Shown: positions 28,671-38,874, counted from the stretch's first letter. The stretch is 64,000 nt of DNA from Gammaproteobacteria bacterium (GCA_012728415.1 JAAYFD010000017.1:1-64000), one strand, 5' to 3'. Notes: generated by a model from the letters alone, not told the origin. Numbers and translations are program-made.

Positions 28671-30086
28671 ATGAGCAAAAAAATTTCAGTTGATGTTGCC
28701 ATCATCGGAGCCGGCACTGCCGGCCTGTACGCCTTGCGCGAGGTGAAGCGGGCAAACAGGTCTTTTGTGCTGATTGATTCCGGTCCACTGGGTACTACCT
28801 GTGCCAGAGTTGGCTGCATGCCGTCCAAGGTGGCTTTGCACGCTGCTGGATTGTGGCGTATGCGGGCTGAACATGCAGGTTTTGGCATCAGCGGTACAGG
28901 ACAGCTAAGTATAGATACGAATCGTACCTGGAGCAGGGTCCGCAGTATGAGAGACAGCTTTGCCGCTCGCGGTACCGAAAGTGCGGCAAAGGGTGCTGGT
29001 GAACATCTGCTTCACGGGCGGGCGGAATTTGTTGAGCCCACCTTGCTGCGGGTTGCCACCGAAAGCGGCGAACAGCTGGTCAGGGCAGCGGCGGTGGTGA
29101 TTGCTACAGGTTCGCGCCCGGTGGTACCAGCCTTTCTCGACCCGTTTGCCGAACACTGCTTGACCACCGATGAGCTGTTTGAGCAGGAAACCCTGCCCCG
29201 GCGTCTTGGTGTTTTGGGGCTCGGAGCCATCGGTCTGGAGATGGGACTGGCGATGGCACGCCTGGGCGTCGAGGTTGTTGCTGCCGACATGGCTCCGGGT
29301 ATTGCAGGTATTGCTGACCCTGAGGTAGGCCGTTATGCACTGGAAGCCTTCCGTGGTGAAATACAGATGCACCTGGGGGCGCCGGCACAGTTGGCTGCAG
29401 CAGAGCAAGGAGTGCTGTTGCGGACCGGCAGTGGTGACGTGGGGGTAGACAAAGTGCTGGTTGCTCTGGGACGCCGCCCCAATATTGACGGGCTGAACCT
29501 GGCGGAAGCGGGCTTTGTACTGGACGAACATGGCATGTTGAAATATGACAGCCAGACCATGCAGGTCGAAGGTTGCCCGGTATTTATTGCTGGCGATGCT
29601 AATGCCGAGCGTACGCTGATGCACGAGGCCGCCGAAGAGGGCGCAATGGCAGGCTACAATGCCGCACGCGGTGTACAGCAGGCATTTCGCCGCAAAGTGC
29701 CGCTGACCATTGCCTTTACCCAGCCGGACATTGTTGCAGTGGGTCAGCGCCTGGATCAGCTGGATGCCGAACGCATTCTGATTGGCAGTGCCACGACTGC
29801 AGCCAACGGTCGCAGCCGCATCCTGGGCGGTGGTGACGGCCTGTTGCGCATTTATGCAGACCGTGACTCCGGACATCTGTTGGGCGCGGCCATGGTCGGC
29901 TCGCGTGGTGAACATGTAGCACAGTTGTTGGCTGTGGCGGTGCAGCAGGGCATGACCGTACAGCAGTTGTTGCAGGGGCCCTATTACCATCCGGTAGTGG
30001 AGGAGCTGATTCAGAGTGCGTTGCAGGATATTGCTCGACAGCTGCCACAGTCAGGGCTGCCACTGGGCTTGCAGACGTTGCCTTGA
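28671..30086 (+). CDS. Dihydrolipoyl dehydrogenase-like flavoprotein (Lpd3 type)
   Basis: Class I pyridine nucleotide-disulfide oxidoreductase of 471 residues. The FAD site IIGAGTAGLYAL is at the N-terminus. The redox-active pair sits in a CxxxxC arrangement, TTCARVGCMPSK, followed by the NAD site LGLGAIGLEMGL and the second FAD motif FIAGDANAE. The CARVGC spacing and overall similarity recall Lpd3 of P. aeruginosa. No alpha-keto acid dehydrogenase subunits are adjacent, so the physiological partner is unknown. Another disulfide reductase activity is possible. Confidence 0.82.
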   Translation: MSKKISVDVAIIGAGTAGLYALREVKRANRSFVLIDSGPLGTTCARVGCMPSKVALHAAGLWRMRAEHAGFGISGTGQLSIDTNRTWSRVRSMRDSFAARGTESAAKGAGEHLLHGRAEFVEPTLLRVATESGEQLVRAAAVVIATGSRPVVPAFLDPFAEHCLTTDELFEQETLPRRLGVLGLGAIGLEMGLAMARLGVEVVAADMAPGIAGIADPEVGRYALEAFRGEIQMHLGAPAQLAAAEQGVLLRTGSGDVGVDKVLVALGRRPNIDGLNLAEAGFVLDEHGMLKYDSQTMQVEGCPVFIAGDANAERTLMHEAAEEGAMAGYNAARGVQQAFRRKVPLTIAFTQPDIVAVGQRLDQLDAERILIGSATTAANGRSRILGGGDGLLRIYADRDSGHLLGAAMVGSRGEHVAQLLAVAVQQGMTVQQLLQGPYYHPVVEELIQSALQDIARQLPQSGLPLGLQTLP

Positions 30087-30328
30087 GAGTCGCAAAGCAG
30101 GCAGGTATCGGCTGTTTGCTGATGGCCTGCCCTGCGGCTGTTGCACCAGAAAACCCACTGTTAGGAGAGGGTAAGAGATTCGCCAGCTAATGGTGTTTTT
30201 GACCAAAAACATGATTTAATTTGTTGCAAACAAATGTATCCTTACAAGTCTGGTCTCCAGCATTATGGCTACACGCTGATGCAGCTGACTTCGCAATCAG
30301 GCGCTATAAACACAACAAGGAGATGCGC

Positions 30329-32176
30329 ATGCCGGCAAGTTTTAATCTGCAAACCATACCATTTAGTCTGTTGAGCGAGGCAGAGCAGGAAAAGCTGCTG
30401 GCTGCAGCAGAGTACATGGAGTTTGCACCGGGTGAGGTGTTGATTGATGCAGGCGATCCGCCACGTGGTGTGTTTGTCATTTATAGTGGCAAGGTTGCCG
30501 AGTCTGATCATCGGGTGGCCAGTGATGATTCTGGCGAACTGGCACCGGCGACCAGCGTTTTCATGTATTACGAGGCTGAAGAGTACTTCGGCGGCTGGTC
30601 GATATTCAATGGCAAAGCGATCCACAGGTTTTATGCGGTGGAAGCCACCAGCGCTTTCCTGATTCCGACCGCCACCCTGTTTGAGCTGATTGACAGCAAC
30701 CCCCAGTTTGCCGAGTACTTTCAGCAAACCCTTGGTGCAAAGCGTGAAATCGTGGCTCAGCATGCTGCCAACCAGGATATGGCCGAGTTTATGCTGGCCC
30801 GCATCAAGGATAGTACCATCCGTGAACCACTGATTGTGGCTGAGGGAGTAAGCATTGAAGCGGCAACCAGGCTGATGCGCGAAGAGAAGTCCGATTGTTT
30901 ATTGGCACGCAAGGGCAACCGTTACGGCATGGTTACAGGAACCGACTTGCTGGATGCGGTTATTCTCAACAAGCTGCCCCAAGAGACACCAGTGGCAGAA
31001 ATTGCCAGTTACCGGCTGATCAGCATCCAGCCTGATGACTACCTGTTCAATGCGCTGATTATTATGACCCGCCAGCATATTGAACGGGTTGTGGTGCGTG
31101 ACGACAAGGGCGAGCTGTGTGGCATTATCGAATTGACCGATGTCTTGAGCTATTTTTCCAGTCATTCGCATGTGATCGGCTTACGGGTCGAGAGGGCACA
31201 GACCATCGAAGAGTTGCGCGAAGCTTCCTTTGGCCTGTTCGACCTGATCAAGGCGCTGCTGTCATCAGGAGTGAAAATCCGCTTTACCATGGAGCTGCTG
31301 GCAGCTGTTAACAGCCGTATCTTGAGCAAACTGTTTGATCTTGTAGTGCCGAAGGAAGTGCATCCGCATGTCTGCCTGATTGTCATGGGCTCGGAAGGGC
31401 GTGGCGAGCAAGTCATGAAGACTGACCAGGACAATGGCTTGATTTATCGTGATGGGCTGGATTGGCCTGACATGCACAAGGTCATGCAGCAGTTTAGTGA
31501 GACCCTGATTTCTTTTGGATTTCCGCCTTGTCCGGGAAAAATTATGGTGTCTAACCCCGAGTGGGTGAACTCGGTGCGTGAATGGACCGGAAAGCTGAGC
31601 AAATGGAGCCGCAGCAGCAATCCGGCCGACATGATGAACCTGGCGATAGCGGCTGACGGCAAGCCGGTGGCGGGAAACACGGCGTTGTTCAAGGTTTCCC
31701 GCAATGCTTTCATGCGCCAAATTTTTAGCGACAAGGTGTTTTTTTCCTACTTTGCTCGTGCAGCACTGGATTTTCAAACGCCACTAACCTTTTTTGGCCA
31801 GTTGAAGACCAGTCACGGGCTGGATATCAAGAAAGCCGGGGTGTTTCCGATTGTGCATGGCGTACGCACCATGGCATTGCAGAACAAAATTATCGAGACC
31901 AACACCTTCAAGCGGCTTGAGTTGCTGGCCGAGCGCAAAATTGTTGAGCGTGAGATGGCGGCCAATTTGGCCGAGGCCCTGAGTTTTTTCATCCAGCTAC
32001 GCTTGCAGCAGCAAATTCAGCGGGTAACGGAAAGCGGCCAGACTCATGATGAAACCCCCAATGAAATTGATTTTAAGCTGCTTAACAAGTTTGAGCGTGA
32101 ACTATTGCGGGATTCGCTGGCGGTGGTCAAGGACTTCAAGAAATCCCTGCAGCACAGGTATCACATTACCCTGTAG
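30329..32176 (+). CDS. cNMP-binding/CBS/DUF294 nucleotidyltransferase-like protein
   Basis: A 615-residue cytosolic signalling-type protein. An N-terminal cyclic-nucleotide-binding-like domain (residues 10-140) is followed by two CBS domains (about 165-280) ending GIIELTDVLSYF. Then come a DUF294 nucleotidyltransferase-like domain with GSEGRGEQVMKTDQDNGLIY (about 355-375) and a DUF294 C-terminal helical domain. The GS/D pattern resembles the PII-uridylyltransferase fold. The family is usually found with a DnaQ-like exonuclease or acetate genes; neither is here. The ATG at 30329 is 6 bases from AAGGAG; the ATG at 30323 abuts it. Function is unknown. Confidence 0.85.
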   Translation: MPASFNLQTIPFSLLSEAEQEKLLAAAEYMEFAPGEVLIDAGDPPRGVFVIYSGKVAESDHRVASDDSGELAPATSVFMYYEAEEYFGGWSIFNGKAIHRFYAVEATSAFLIPTATLFELIDSNPQFAEYFQQTLGAKREIVAQHAANQDMAEFMLARIKDSTIREPLIVAEGVSIEAATRLMREEKSDCLLARKGNRYGMVTGTDLLDAVILNKLPQETPVAEIASYRLISIQPDDYLFNALIIMTRQHIERVVVRDDKGELCGIIELTDVLSYFSSHSHVIGLRVERAQTIEELREASFGLFDLIKALLSSGVKIRFTMELLAAVNSRILSKLFDLVVPKEVHPHVCLIVMGSEGRGEQVMKTDQDNGLIYRDGLDWPDMHKVMQQFSETLISFGFPPCPGKIMVSNPEWVNSVREWTGKLSKWSRSSNPADMMNLAIAADGKPVAGNTALFKVSRNAFMRQIFSDKVFFSYFARAALDFQTPLTFFGQLKTSHGLDIKKAGVFPIVHGVRTMALQNKIIETNTFKRLELLAERKIVEREMAANLAEALSFFIQLRLQQQIQRVTESGQTHDETPNEIDFKLLNKFERELLRDSLAVVKDFKKSLQHRYHITL

Positions 32177-32181
32177 GTGGC

Positions 32182-32366
32182 TTTGATACTGTGGCGTCAG
32201 GGTTTTGTACTGCGGCGGCTGGGCCGGACGGGGCGCTACGTCAGGCTGCGCTGGTTCAGTCCGGCAAGCCGGCCCAAACCGCACTTCGGCCCCAACCGGT
32301 CCCGAGTTTGCCTTGTGCGGGGAGGGTTTGTTGGCCGGTTTTCAACCGGCTGCTGTCGCTGCGCAC
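32182..32366 (+). repeat. Structured intergenic repeat, copy B
   Basis: Second copy of the family described at 3-238, lying between the convergent DUF294 gene and yfaE. The outer helix pairs 32221-32234 with 32289-32303 (GGG/CCGG and GGGGC against GCCCC and CCGG/CCC, with a bulge and a small internal loop). The 3' hairpin is GCCGGTT 32334-32340 with AACCGGC 32344-32350, followed by CTGCTGTCGC. Two direct copies of the terminal motif stand at the left end (TTTGATACTGTGGCG and TTTTGTACTGCGGCG). Relative to copy A, about ten bases that hold the inner helix partner are deleted. Confidence 0.72.
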
Positions 32367-32376
32367 TTAACCGGTA

Positions 32377-32655
32377 TTAGCCGGCCAGTTTGCTGCGCAG
32401 CTGCACCTTGAGTTTGAGGGGTTCGCTGACGGTGCAGCAGCAGGGCAGTATTTCACCTTGGCGCAGCAGGGCCAGTGGTGGCCTGTCGTATTCAACACTG
32501 CCAGCCTTGAGCGGTACGCGGCAAGCGCCGCAGTAGCCGCTACGACACTGGTATTCGACGTGATGGCCGGTGCGCTCCAGCGCATCAAGCAGGCTTTCGT
32601 TTTCAGCCAGCTCGAATACCATGTCTTCAGTCATGATTGTTACGCCGGTGGTCAC
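32377..32655 (-). CDS. yfaE: Ferredoxin for ribonucleotide reductase maintenance (YfaE)
   Basis: Plant-type [2Fe-2S] ferredoxin of 92 residues that supplies electrons to restore the diferric-tyrosyl cofactor of NrdB. The cluster ligands are visible as CRSGYCGAC and the distal PCCC. The GTG at 32655 overlaps the nrdB stop and gives the start VTIMTED, which aligns with E. coli YfaE; the internal ATG at 32634 would shorten the first strand. Position after nrdB is as in E. coli. Confidence 0.88.
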   Translation of the reverse strand: MTTGVTIMTEDMVFELAENESLLDALERTGHHVEYQCRSGYCGACRVPLKAGSVEYDRPPLALLRQGEILPCCCTVSEPLKLKVQLRSKLAG

Positions 32656-33785
32656 AGCTCGAATTCACCCAGGTCTTCAACGGACACGGAAGAGTCGATT
32701 TGGCCGACCAGATAGGAACTAACTTCCACTTCCTGTGGTGCTACCTGTACGTTATCGGAAACCAGCCAGGCGTTGATCCAGGGGATGGGGTTCTGGCTGG
32801 CGTTTTCAAAGAGCGGCTCCAAACCCACCGCAGTCATGCGCAGGTTGGTGATGTACTCGACATACTGGCTGAGGATGTCGTAATTCAGGCCAATCATTGA
32901 GCCATCTTTAAAGAGGTACCTGGCCCACTCTTTTTCCTGCCGGGCAGCATGGCGGAAAATTTCCACACTTTCCTCGTAGCAGGACTTGGCCACTTCGGCC
33001 ATTTCCGGATCATCCTGGCCATTTTGCATGATGTTGAGAATGTGCTGGGTGCCGGTCAGGTGCAGCGCTTCATCACGGGCAATCAGACGAATGATTTTGG
33101 CATTGCCTTCCATCAGCCTGCGTTCGGCAAAGGCAAAGGAGCAGGCAAAGCTGACATAAAAGCGGATGGCTTCCAGCACGTTGACACTCATCATGCACAG
33201 ATACATCTTGCGTTTGAGCTCAAACAGCGAGATTTCGTAGGTTTTGCCTTTAAGTTCGTGTTTGCCTTCGCCCAGCTTCAGGTAAATCAGGGTATCGTGG
33301 ATCAGCGCATCGTAGTATTTGGAAATGTCACCGGCGCGCTCGATGATGTGCTCGTTACGCACAATGTCATCAAATACCACCGACGGATCATTCACAATAT
33401 TGCGGATGATGTGGGTGTAGGAGCGCGAGTGGATGGTTTCTGAAAATGACCAGGTCTCGATCCAGGTTTCCAGCTCCGGGATGGATACCAGCGGCAAAAA
33501 TGCTACGTTGGGGCTGCGACCCTGAATGGAATCGAGCAGGGTTTGATATTTCAGGTTGCTGATGAAAATATGTTTTTCATGCTCGGGCAGGCTCTGATAG
33601 TCGATACGGTCCTGGGTAACGTCCACTTCCTCGGGGCGCCAGAAAAACGACAACTGCTTCTCGATCAGTTTCTCGAAAATTGGATATTTTTGCTGATCGT
33701 AACGGGCGACGTTGACCGGCTGACCGAAAAACATCGGCTCTTTCATCTGGTCATTGTCGGTCTGGCAAAAAGTACTGTACTTCAC
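32652..33785 (-). CDS. nrdB: Ribonucleoside-diphosphate reductase beta subunit (class Ia)
   Basis: Radical-generating subunit (377 residues). It resembles E. coli NrdB closely: [20 protein letters not shown] near the start, iron ligands in [12 protein letters not shown] and [12 protein letters not shown], the tyrosyl-radical region, and the C-terminal peptide ending EFEL that docks into NrdA. The GTG at 33785, 6 bases after AAGGAGAG, is the start; an ATG at 33809 lies inside nrdA. The E. coli-type length differs from the longer beta subunit I recall in P. aeruginosa. Confidence 0.95.
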   Translation of the reverse strand: MKYSTFCQTDNDQMKEPMFFGQPVNVARYDQQKYPIFEKLIEKQLSFFWRPEEVDVTQDRIDYQSLPEHEKHIFISNLKYQTLLDSIQGRSPNVAFLPLVSIPELETWIETWSFSETIHSRSYTHIIRNIVNDPSVVFDDIVRNEHIIERAGDISKYYDALIHDTLIYLKLGEGKHELKGKTYEISLFELKRKMYLCMMSVNVLEAIRFYVSFACSFAFAERRLMEGNAKIIRLIARDEALHLTGTQHILNIMQNGQDDPEMAEVAKSCYEESVEIFRHAARQEKEWARYLFKDGSMIGLNYDILSQYVEYITNLRMTAVGLEPLFENASQNPIPWINAWLVSDNVQVAPQEVEVSSYLVGQIDSSVSVEDLGEFEL

Positions 33786-33796
33786 GCTGGCTCTCC

Positions 33797-36073
33797 TTAA
33801 ATTTTGCAAGCGCCGCCGGCACAGCCGTCGTCGAGGTCGCTCTGGTCGTCTTCAGCACCATCGCGGGTGTTCTGGTAATAAAGGGTCTTCAGGCCGAATT
33901 TGTAGGCGGTCAGCAGGTCCTTGAGTAGCTGGCGCATGGGCACTCGACCACCTTCAAAACGCTGTGGATCATAGTTGGTGTTAGCTGAAATGGCCTGGTC
34001 AACAAATTTTTGCATGATGCCAACCAAGTGCAGGTAACCCTCATTGTTTGGCATGGTCCAAAGCAGCTCGTACTGATCTTTCAGATTTTCATAGTCGGGT
34101 ACCACCTGCTTTAGGATACCGTCTTTGGACTGCTTGACTGAAACCAGGCCACGGGGTGGCTCAATGCCGTTGGTAGCGTTGGAGATCTGGCTTGAGGTCT
34201 CTGACGGCATCAGTGAGCTCAGGGTGGAGTTGCGCAGGCCATGCTCAACAATATCCTTGCGCAGGGTTTCCCAGTCCAGGTGTAGTGGCTCGTTACAAAT
34301 GCTGTCAATATCCTTTTTATAGGTATCGATTGGCAGCAAGCCCTGGGCGTAGGTGGTTTCATTGAAGGCAGGGCAGGCACCAAATTCACGTGCCAGCTTG
34401 TTGGAGGCCTTTAGCAGGTAGTACTGGATGGCCTCGAACGTACGGTGGGTCAGGGCATTGGCCGAACCATCGGAATACTTGACACCATGTTTGGCCAGAT
34501 AATAGGCGTAGTTGATCACGCCGATACCGAGGGTTCGGCGCTTCATGGTGGCATTGCGGGCGGCAGCAATCGGATAATCCTGGTAGTCCAGCAGCGAGTC
34601 CAGGGCGCGCACTGCCAGCTCAGCCATTTCTTCCAGCTCGCTCAGGTCTTTGATGGCGCCCAGGTTGAAGGCAGACAGGGTGCACAGGGCAATTTCTTTA
34701 TCAGCATCATGAATGTCTTCCAGCGGGCTGGTCGGCAGGGCAATCTCCAGGCACAGGTTGGACTGGCGTATGGGTGCCACTGCCGGATCGAACGGACTGT
34801 GTGTGTTGCAGTGGTCAACGTTCTGGATATAAATGCGTCCGGTACTGGCGCGCTCCTGCATCATCAGTGAGAACAGCTCGATCGCCGGGATGCTGCGTTT
34901 GCGGATGCTGTCATCCTGCTCATATTTGACATATAGACGCTCGAACTCGTCCTGGTCGGCGAAAAACGCCTCGTACAGGCCGGGCACCTCGTGGGGCGAG
35001 AACAGGGTGATGTTCTCGCTCTTGATCAGACGCTGATACATCAGCTTGTTGATCTGCACACCATAGTCCATGTGGCGGACACGGTTTTCTTCGACACCAC
35101 GGTTGTTTTTCAGGACCAGCAATGACTCCACCTCAAGATGCCACAGCGGGTAGAAAAGGGTAGCGGCACCGCCGCGTACGCCGCCCTGCGAGCAGGACTT
35201 GACCGCTGCCTGAAACAGTTTGAAGAATGGAATGCAGCCAGTATGCTGGGCTTCGCCACCACGGATCTCGCTGCCCACGGCACGGATACGGCCCGCGTTG
35301 ATGCCGATGCCGGCACGCAGGGAGACGTATTTGACGATGGCGTTGGTGGTGGTGTTGATCGAGTCGAGGCTGTCGCCGCACTCGATCAGTACGCAAGAGC
35401 TGAACTGCCGCGATGGCGTGCGTACACCGGCCATGATGGGTGTGGGCAGGGAGATTTTGAACAGCGAAATGGCATCGTAGAACCGTACGATATAGTCCAG
35501 GCGGGTTTCTTTCGGGTAATTGGCGAATAGGCACATGCCGATCAGCATGTAGAGCATTTGCGGGCTCTCGTAGACCTCACCGGTAACGCGATTCTGTACC
35601 AGGTACTTGCCTTCCAGCTGCTTGACCGCAGCGTAGGAGAAGTTCATGTCGCGGTCATGATCCAGTGCGTTATTGAGAGTGTCGTACTCCTCGCGACTGT
35701 AATCTTGCAGTAGATGGGCGTCATAGCGCCTGGCGGCAACCAGTTTACTGACGTGCTCATGAAGGTGGGGAGGTTCGAATTCGCCGTAAGCAATCTTGCG
35801 CAGATGAAAGATAGCCAGGCGGGCAGCCAGGTACTGATAGTCGGGCGTGTCTGCACTGATCAGGTCAGCGGCTGCCTTGATAATGGTCTCGTGGATATCC
35901 TTGGTGCGGATGCCGTTGTAGAACTGGATGTGAGATTTTAACTCGACTTGAGATACGGACACATGATTCAGACCAATGGCGGCCCAGTCGAGTACACGGT
36001 GGATTTTGTCCAGGTTGATGGGTTCCTGGCGGCCATCACGCTTGGTGACCAGAATGGTGCTGGGGTCTGTCAT
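33797..36073 (-). CDS. nrdA: Ribonucleoside-diphosphate reductase alpha subunit (class Ia)
   Basis: Catalytic subunit (758 residues; E. coli 761). A single N-terminal ATP-cone (residues 7-95, [20 protein letters not shown]) is followed by the ten-stranded barrel with [13 protein letters not shown], the loop [10 protein letters not shown] (active-site N-x-C-x-E), LNAL-like radical path residues, and the C-terminal redox cysteines in [12 protein letters not shown]. aeruginosa NrdA is much longer, with extra ATP-cones as I recall; this is the enterobacterial form. Operon nrdA-nrdB-yfaE, with NrdR-like boxes upstream (36176-36223). Confidence 0.97.
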   Translation of the reverse strand: MTDPSTILVTKRDGRQEPINLDKIHRVLDWAAIGLNHVSVSQVELKSHIQFYNGIRTKDIHETIIKAAADLISADTPDYQYLAARLAIFHLRKIAYGEFEPPHLHEHVSKLVAARRYDAHLLQDYSREEYDTLNNALDHDRDMNFSYAAVKQLEGKYLVQNRVTGEVYESPQMLYMLIGMCLFANYPKETRLDYIVRFYDAISLFKISLPTPIMAGVRTPSRQFSSCVLIECGDSLDSINTTTNAIVKYVSLRAGIGINAGRIRAVGSEIRGGEAQHTGCIPFFKLFQAAVKSCSQGGVRGGAATLFYPLWHLEVESLLVLKNNRGVEENRVRHMDYGVQINKLMYQRLIKSENITLFSPHEVPGLYEAFFADQDEFERLYVKYEQDDSIRKRSIPAIELFSLMMQERASTGRIYIQNVDHCNTHSPFDPAVAPIRQSNLCLEIALPTSPLEDIHDADKEIALCTLSAFNLGAIKDLSELEEMAELAVRALDSLLDYQDYPIAAARNATMKRRTLGIGVINYAYYLAKHGVKYSDGSANALTHRTFEAIQYYLLKASNKLAREFGACPAFNETTYAQGLLPIDTYKKDIDSICNEPLHLDWETLRKDIVEHGLRNSTLSSLMPSETSSQISNATNGIEPPRGLVSVKQSKDGILKQVVPDYENLKDQYELLWTMPNNEGYLHLVGIMQKFVDQAISANTNYDPQRFEGGRVPMRQLLKDLLTAYKFGLKTLYYQNTRDGAEDDQSDLDDGCAGGACKI

Positions 36074-36165
36074 CACATTTTGTCCTTCAGGTAGAATGGA
36101 GTGCACTAAGCTTGCGCATGTCTGTTTTGCAGCGGATTTTCCTGTTGCCAAGCATAGGGGCGTTA

Positions 36166-36223
36166 ATTATACCAAGCACAATATGATGTGTTTGGTGTTG
36201 GGACTGTGCGCAATATAAGGGAT
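36166..36223 (-). promoter_or_regulatory. nrdA promoter with tandem NrdR-box candidates
   Basis: On the plus strand GCACAATATGATGTGT (36176-36191) and GCGCAATATAAGGGAT (36208-36223) both resemble the NrdR box (consensus about ACACWATATWTWGTGT, read on the opposite strand). Their starts are 32 bases apart, matching the roughly three-turn spacing known for NrdR box pairs. Just downstream on the minus strand is a perfect TATAAT (36171-36166). The proximal box covers the space where the -35 to -10 spacer would lie, fitting repression. The second box is only half conserved. Confidence 0.6.
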
Positions 36224-36331
36224 ATTCGTCGTTCGGTTCAAATAATTTTTTTTGATTTTTACCTTGACAATGATGAAACCCGCATCAGCTGTGCGCCAGG
36301 CAGTGATGGCTGGTTGTCGGTACAGGTATCA

Positions 36332-36613
36332 ATGGAGGCCGGACTCCGGCATTGTGTGAGCCAGCTCGAGATTTTTGACATTCCAAGCCCTTGCGTTGGC
36401 GTCTGTGAGTCGAATAACCGCGGCTATTGCAAAGGGTGTCTGCGTTCGCGGGATGAGCGTCTGTACTGGTTGCGGCTGTCATCGACGCAAAAGCGTGAGG
36501 TTATTCGCCTGTGCCAGCAGCGGCGTCAGCGTGTGTTGAGGGCACAAGATGAGGCAAGGCGGTTGCAGGAGGGGCCGGGTGATGAATCAGTAGAGCAGGG
36601 CAGCCTGTTTTAA
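36332..36613 (+). CDS. DUF1289 family protein
   Basis: Small protein (93 residues from this start) with the DUF1289 core PSPCVGVCESNNRGYCKGC, a four-cysteine metal-binding-like motif, followed by a basic helix (LSSTQKREVIRLCQQRRQ). The start is uncertain: the frame is open back to 36188, but that portion covers the nrdA control region, so the ATG at 36332 (or the GTG at 36359) is preferred. Function of the family is unknown. Confidence 0.75.
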   Translation: MEAGLRHCVSQLEIFDIPSPCVGVCESNNRGYCKGCLRSRDERLYWLRLSSTQKREVIRLCQQRRQRVLRAQDEARRLQEGPGDESVEQGSLF

Positions 36614-36691
36614 TCGTTGGTTTTAATCACTCTGATTGTCAGGGGGTGTCTCCAAAGCATGACTCAGGTCATATGTTTTAACTTCGCGGGG

Positions 36692-36729
36692 TTGACGTTG
36701 AATCGCCTCTAGATGATAATCGTTATCAT
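36692..36729 (+). promoter_or_regulatory. Fur-box promoter of the TonB2 operon
   Basis: TTGACG (36692-36697) and GATAAT (36715-36720) form a sigma-70 promoter with exactly 17 bases between them. The -10 lies within a perfect 17-base palindrome ATGATAA-TCG-TTATCAT (36713-36729), which matches the Fur box pattern of GATAAT hexamers. Fur-iron binding would block the promoter, so the operon should be induced by iron limitation. Confidence 0.85.
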
Positions 36730-36760
36730 TTTGCAATACTCGAGACTGGACTTCTATATC

Positions 36761-37531
36761 ATGGCACTAACTGCAACACGCTGCATGGCCCTGGCTTTGG
36801 CCCTGGGCAGCAGTGTCATCATGGCCGATCAGCTTGATCAGGCCTTTTCCGAGAGTACTGAACACAGTCAGGCTGCAAAGCAGTCCCAGCGCAAGGTGGA
36901 AAGCCTTGATGATAGTACCCAGCAGATGCTGGATGGCTACCGGGCTGCGATTATTCAGGCAGCCAACCTGGAGCGCTATAACGAGCAAATGCGTGAGCTG
37001 GTACAGGCGCAGGAAAAAGAGCTGGCCAGCTACGAGCAGCAGCTGAAGGATCTTGAGCAGACCGAAGCCAGTGTCGCACCCCAGATGCAGCGGATGCTGG
37101 ATGTGCTGGCCGAGTTTATTGCTGCCGACTTGCCGTTTTTGCCCCATGAGCGCAGTGACCGGCTGGAGAGACTGCAAGAGTTATTGCCGCGGGCCGATGT
37201 CAGCCTGGCTGAAAAGTACCGCCGTTTGCTTGAAGCCTATCAAATTGAAAGCGATTACGGTTACACGCTGGAAGCCTGGCGTGACAATCTGCAGCGCGAT
37301 GGTCAGACGCTGGATGTGGATTTTTTGCGCCTGGGCCGGGTCATGCTGTATTACCAGACGCCTGATGGCCATGAAACCGGCTGGTGGAACCCCAAAGCCG
37401 GCCAGTGGCAGGTGCTCAATGGCAGCGCCAGACGTCCGGTAACCCAGGCAATTGAAGTTGCCCGCCAACAAAAGTCGGCAGACTGGTTGCAACTGCCGGT
37501 TAAAACTCTGGCTCTGGAGATAAAACAGTGA
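36761..37531 (+). CDS. DUF3450 periplasmic protein of the TonB2 operon
   Basis: A 256-residue protein with a signal peptide (about residues 1-22), a long coiled-coil region (about 35-120), and a C-terminal domain ending QLPVKTLALEI. DUF3450 genes sit at the head of TtpC-ExbB2-ExbD2-TonB2 operons in Vibrio, Shewanella and relatives. The ATG at 36761 is the start; it lies 32 bases after the Fur box, and the longer frame begins inside that box. It overlaps the next gene by 4 bases. Its role in energy transduction is not established. Confidence 0.85.
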   Translation: MALTATRCMALALALGSSVIMADQLDQAFSESTEHSQAAKQSQRKVESLDDSTQQMLDGYRAAIIQAANLERYNEQMRELVQAQEKELASYEQQLKDLEQTEASVAPQMQRMLDVLAEFIAADLPFLPHERSDRLERLQELLPRADVSLAEKYRRLLEAYQIESDYGYTLEAWRDNLQRDGQTLDVDFLRLGRVMLYYQTPDGHETGWWNPKAGQWQVLNGSARRPVTQAIEVARQQKSADWLQLPVKTLALEIKQ

Positions 37532-38874
37532 AGTACTGGGCAGGATTGATTACGGCCTTGTGGGCCGTTGCGGCAACCGCGGCTCCGGTGTCAACGGTTG
37601 AACTGCTTGAGCGCATTCGTCAGGACAAGAATAGCGAGCAGCAGCTGATGCAGCAGCGTGAACAGGAGTTTCTGCAGGATAAGGGTAGCCAGCAGAACCG
37701 CTATGATCGGGCCCGTGCGGCTCTGCGCAAGGCAGAACAGGAGGCCGCCGAGCTTAAGGTACGTTTTGCCGAGCAAGAGCAGCTGCTGGCGGAGCAAGAG
37801 CAGCAGCTGAACGATCGGATGGGCGAGCTGGGCGAGTTGTTTGCCGTATTGCGTCAGAGTGCAGGGGATATTGCCGGGCAGTGGCAAGGTTCCCTGATCA
37901 ACGTCGAGCAGCCGCAGCGCGTTGCCAGGCTGGAGCGTTTTGCCAACAGCCGTCGCCTGCCGACTGCTGAGAGTATCGAAGAGCTCTGGCTGCACTTGCT
38001 GGAAGACATGTCGGCTACCGGACAGGTCAAGCGGTTCGAGGCGCCTGTGGTACTGCCCAGTGGCGAGCGTGTTACGCAACAGGTGGTACGGGTGGGCGGG
38101 TTTGGTGTCTATGGCGAAGAAGCATTCCTTTCCTATGCGCCAGGCGAGGATAACTTGCGTCAGCTCTCGCGCCAGCCAGGTGGGCTGGGTGCGGTCCGCA
38201 ACTGGGTTGATAGCCAGGCGGATACCGGTGTGATTGCGGTGGATCCGACCCGTGGCAGCCTGCTGGAACAACTGCAGCGTCATCCGTCCTTTATGGATCG
38301 GGTGCAGCAGGGAGGTTTGGTCGGCTGGGTCATTATTACATTGGGGGCACTGGGCTTCTTGCTGGCGTTGTGGCGCATGATTGAGTTGCAGGCGGTCATT
38401 GGCAGCATTCGCAAGCAGATGCGTAACCTGTCCAGCCCACAAGCCAATAATCCGCTGGGCCGGGTGCTGGGTGTGCTTGGACCTGACCCGCAGTTATCCG
38501 ATCTGGATACGCTTGAATTGAAGCTGGATGAGGCGGTGATGCAGGAGGTGCCTCGTCTTGAGCGCGGTCAGGGCCTGCTCAAACTATTGGCAGCGGTGGC
38601 CCCCCTGCTTGGTTTGCTGGGTACCGTAACCGGCATGATTATTACCTTTCAGGCTATTACCCAGAGCGGTGGCGGTGATTCCCGCCTGATGGCTGATGGT
38701 ATTTCGCAAGCACTGGTTACTACGGTGCAGGGGCTGGTCGTCGCCATTCCGCTATTGTTTTTGCACAGCGTAGTAGTGGCACGCAGCAAAGGTGTGATTC
38801 AACTGCTGGAGCAACAGTGCGTGGGCTTGCTGGCCCTGCACATGTCGGCCAAGGACCCTTGTGAGTGTGACTAA
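37528..38874 (+). CDS. ttpC: TtpC-like MotA/TolQ/ExbB proton channel protein
   Basis: A 448-residue protein unusually long for the ExbB family. A signal peptide (about 1-18) leads a periplasmic coiled-coil half (25-110) and a periplasmic domain to about 250. A membrane helix GWVIITLGALGFLLALW (about 270) follows, and then the MotA/TolQ/ExbB domain with LLKLLAAVAPLLGLLGTVTGM and a final helix. This is the architecture of TtpC, which links TonB2 and ExbB2D2 in Vibrio. It overlaps both neighbours, so expression is coupled. The gene name is assigned by architecture and context. Confidence 0.83.
   Translation: MKYWAGLITALWAVAATAAPVSTVELLERIRQDKNSEQQLMQQREQEFLQDKGSQQNRYDRARAALRKAEQEAAELKVRFAEQEQLLAEQEQQLNDRMGELGELFAVLRQSAGDIAGQWQGSLINVEQPQRVARLERFANSRRLPTAESIEELWLHLLEDMSATGQVKRFEAPVVLPSGERVTQQVVRVGGFGVYGEEAFLSYAPGEDNLRQLSRQPGGLGAVRNWVDSQADTGVIAVDPTRGSLLEQLQRHPSFMDRVQQGGLVGWVIITLGALGFLLALWRMIELQAVIGSIRKQMRNLSSPQANNPLGRVLGVLGPDPQLSDLDTLELKLDEAVMQEVPRLERGQGLLKLLAAVAPLLGLLGTVTGMIITFQAITQSGGGDSRLMADGISQALVTTVQGLVVAIPLLFLHSVVVARSKGVIQLLEQQCVGLLALHMSAKDPCECD

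Noticed and set aside
28905-29990. Minus-strand frame opposite the Lpd3-like gene
   Set aside because: Antisense shadow of a well-supported flavoprotein gene.
37591-38442. CRISPR or tandem-repeat array in the Gln-rich coding regions (xseA, ttpC)
   Set aside because: The repetition is of CAG-type codons in coiled coils, not of direct repeats with spacers. I saw no CRISPR array in the window.
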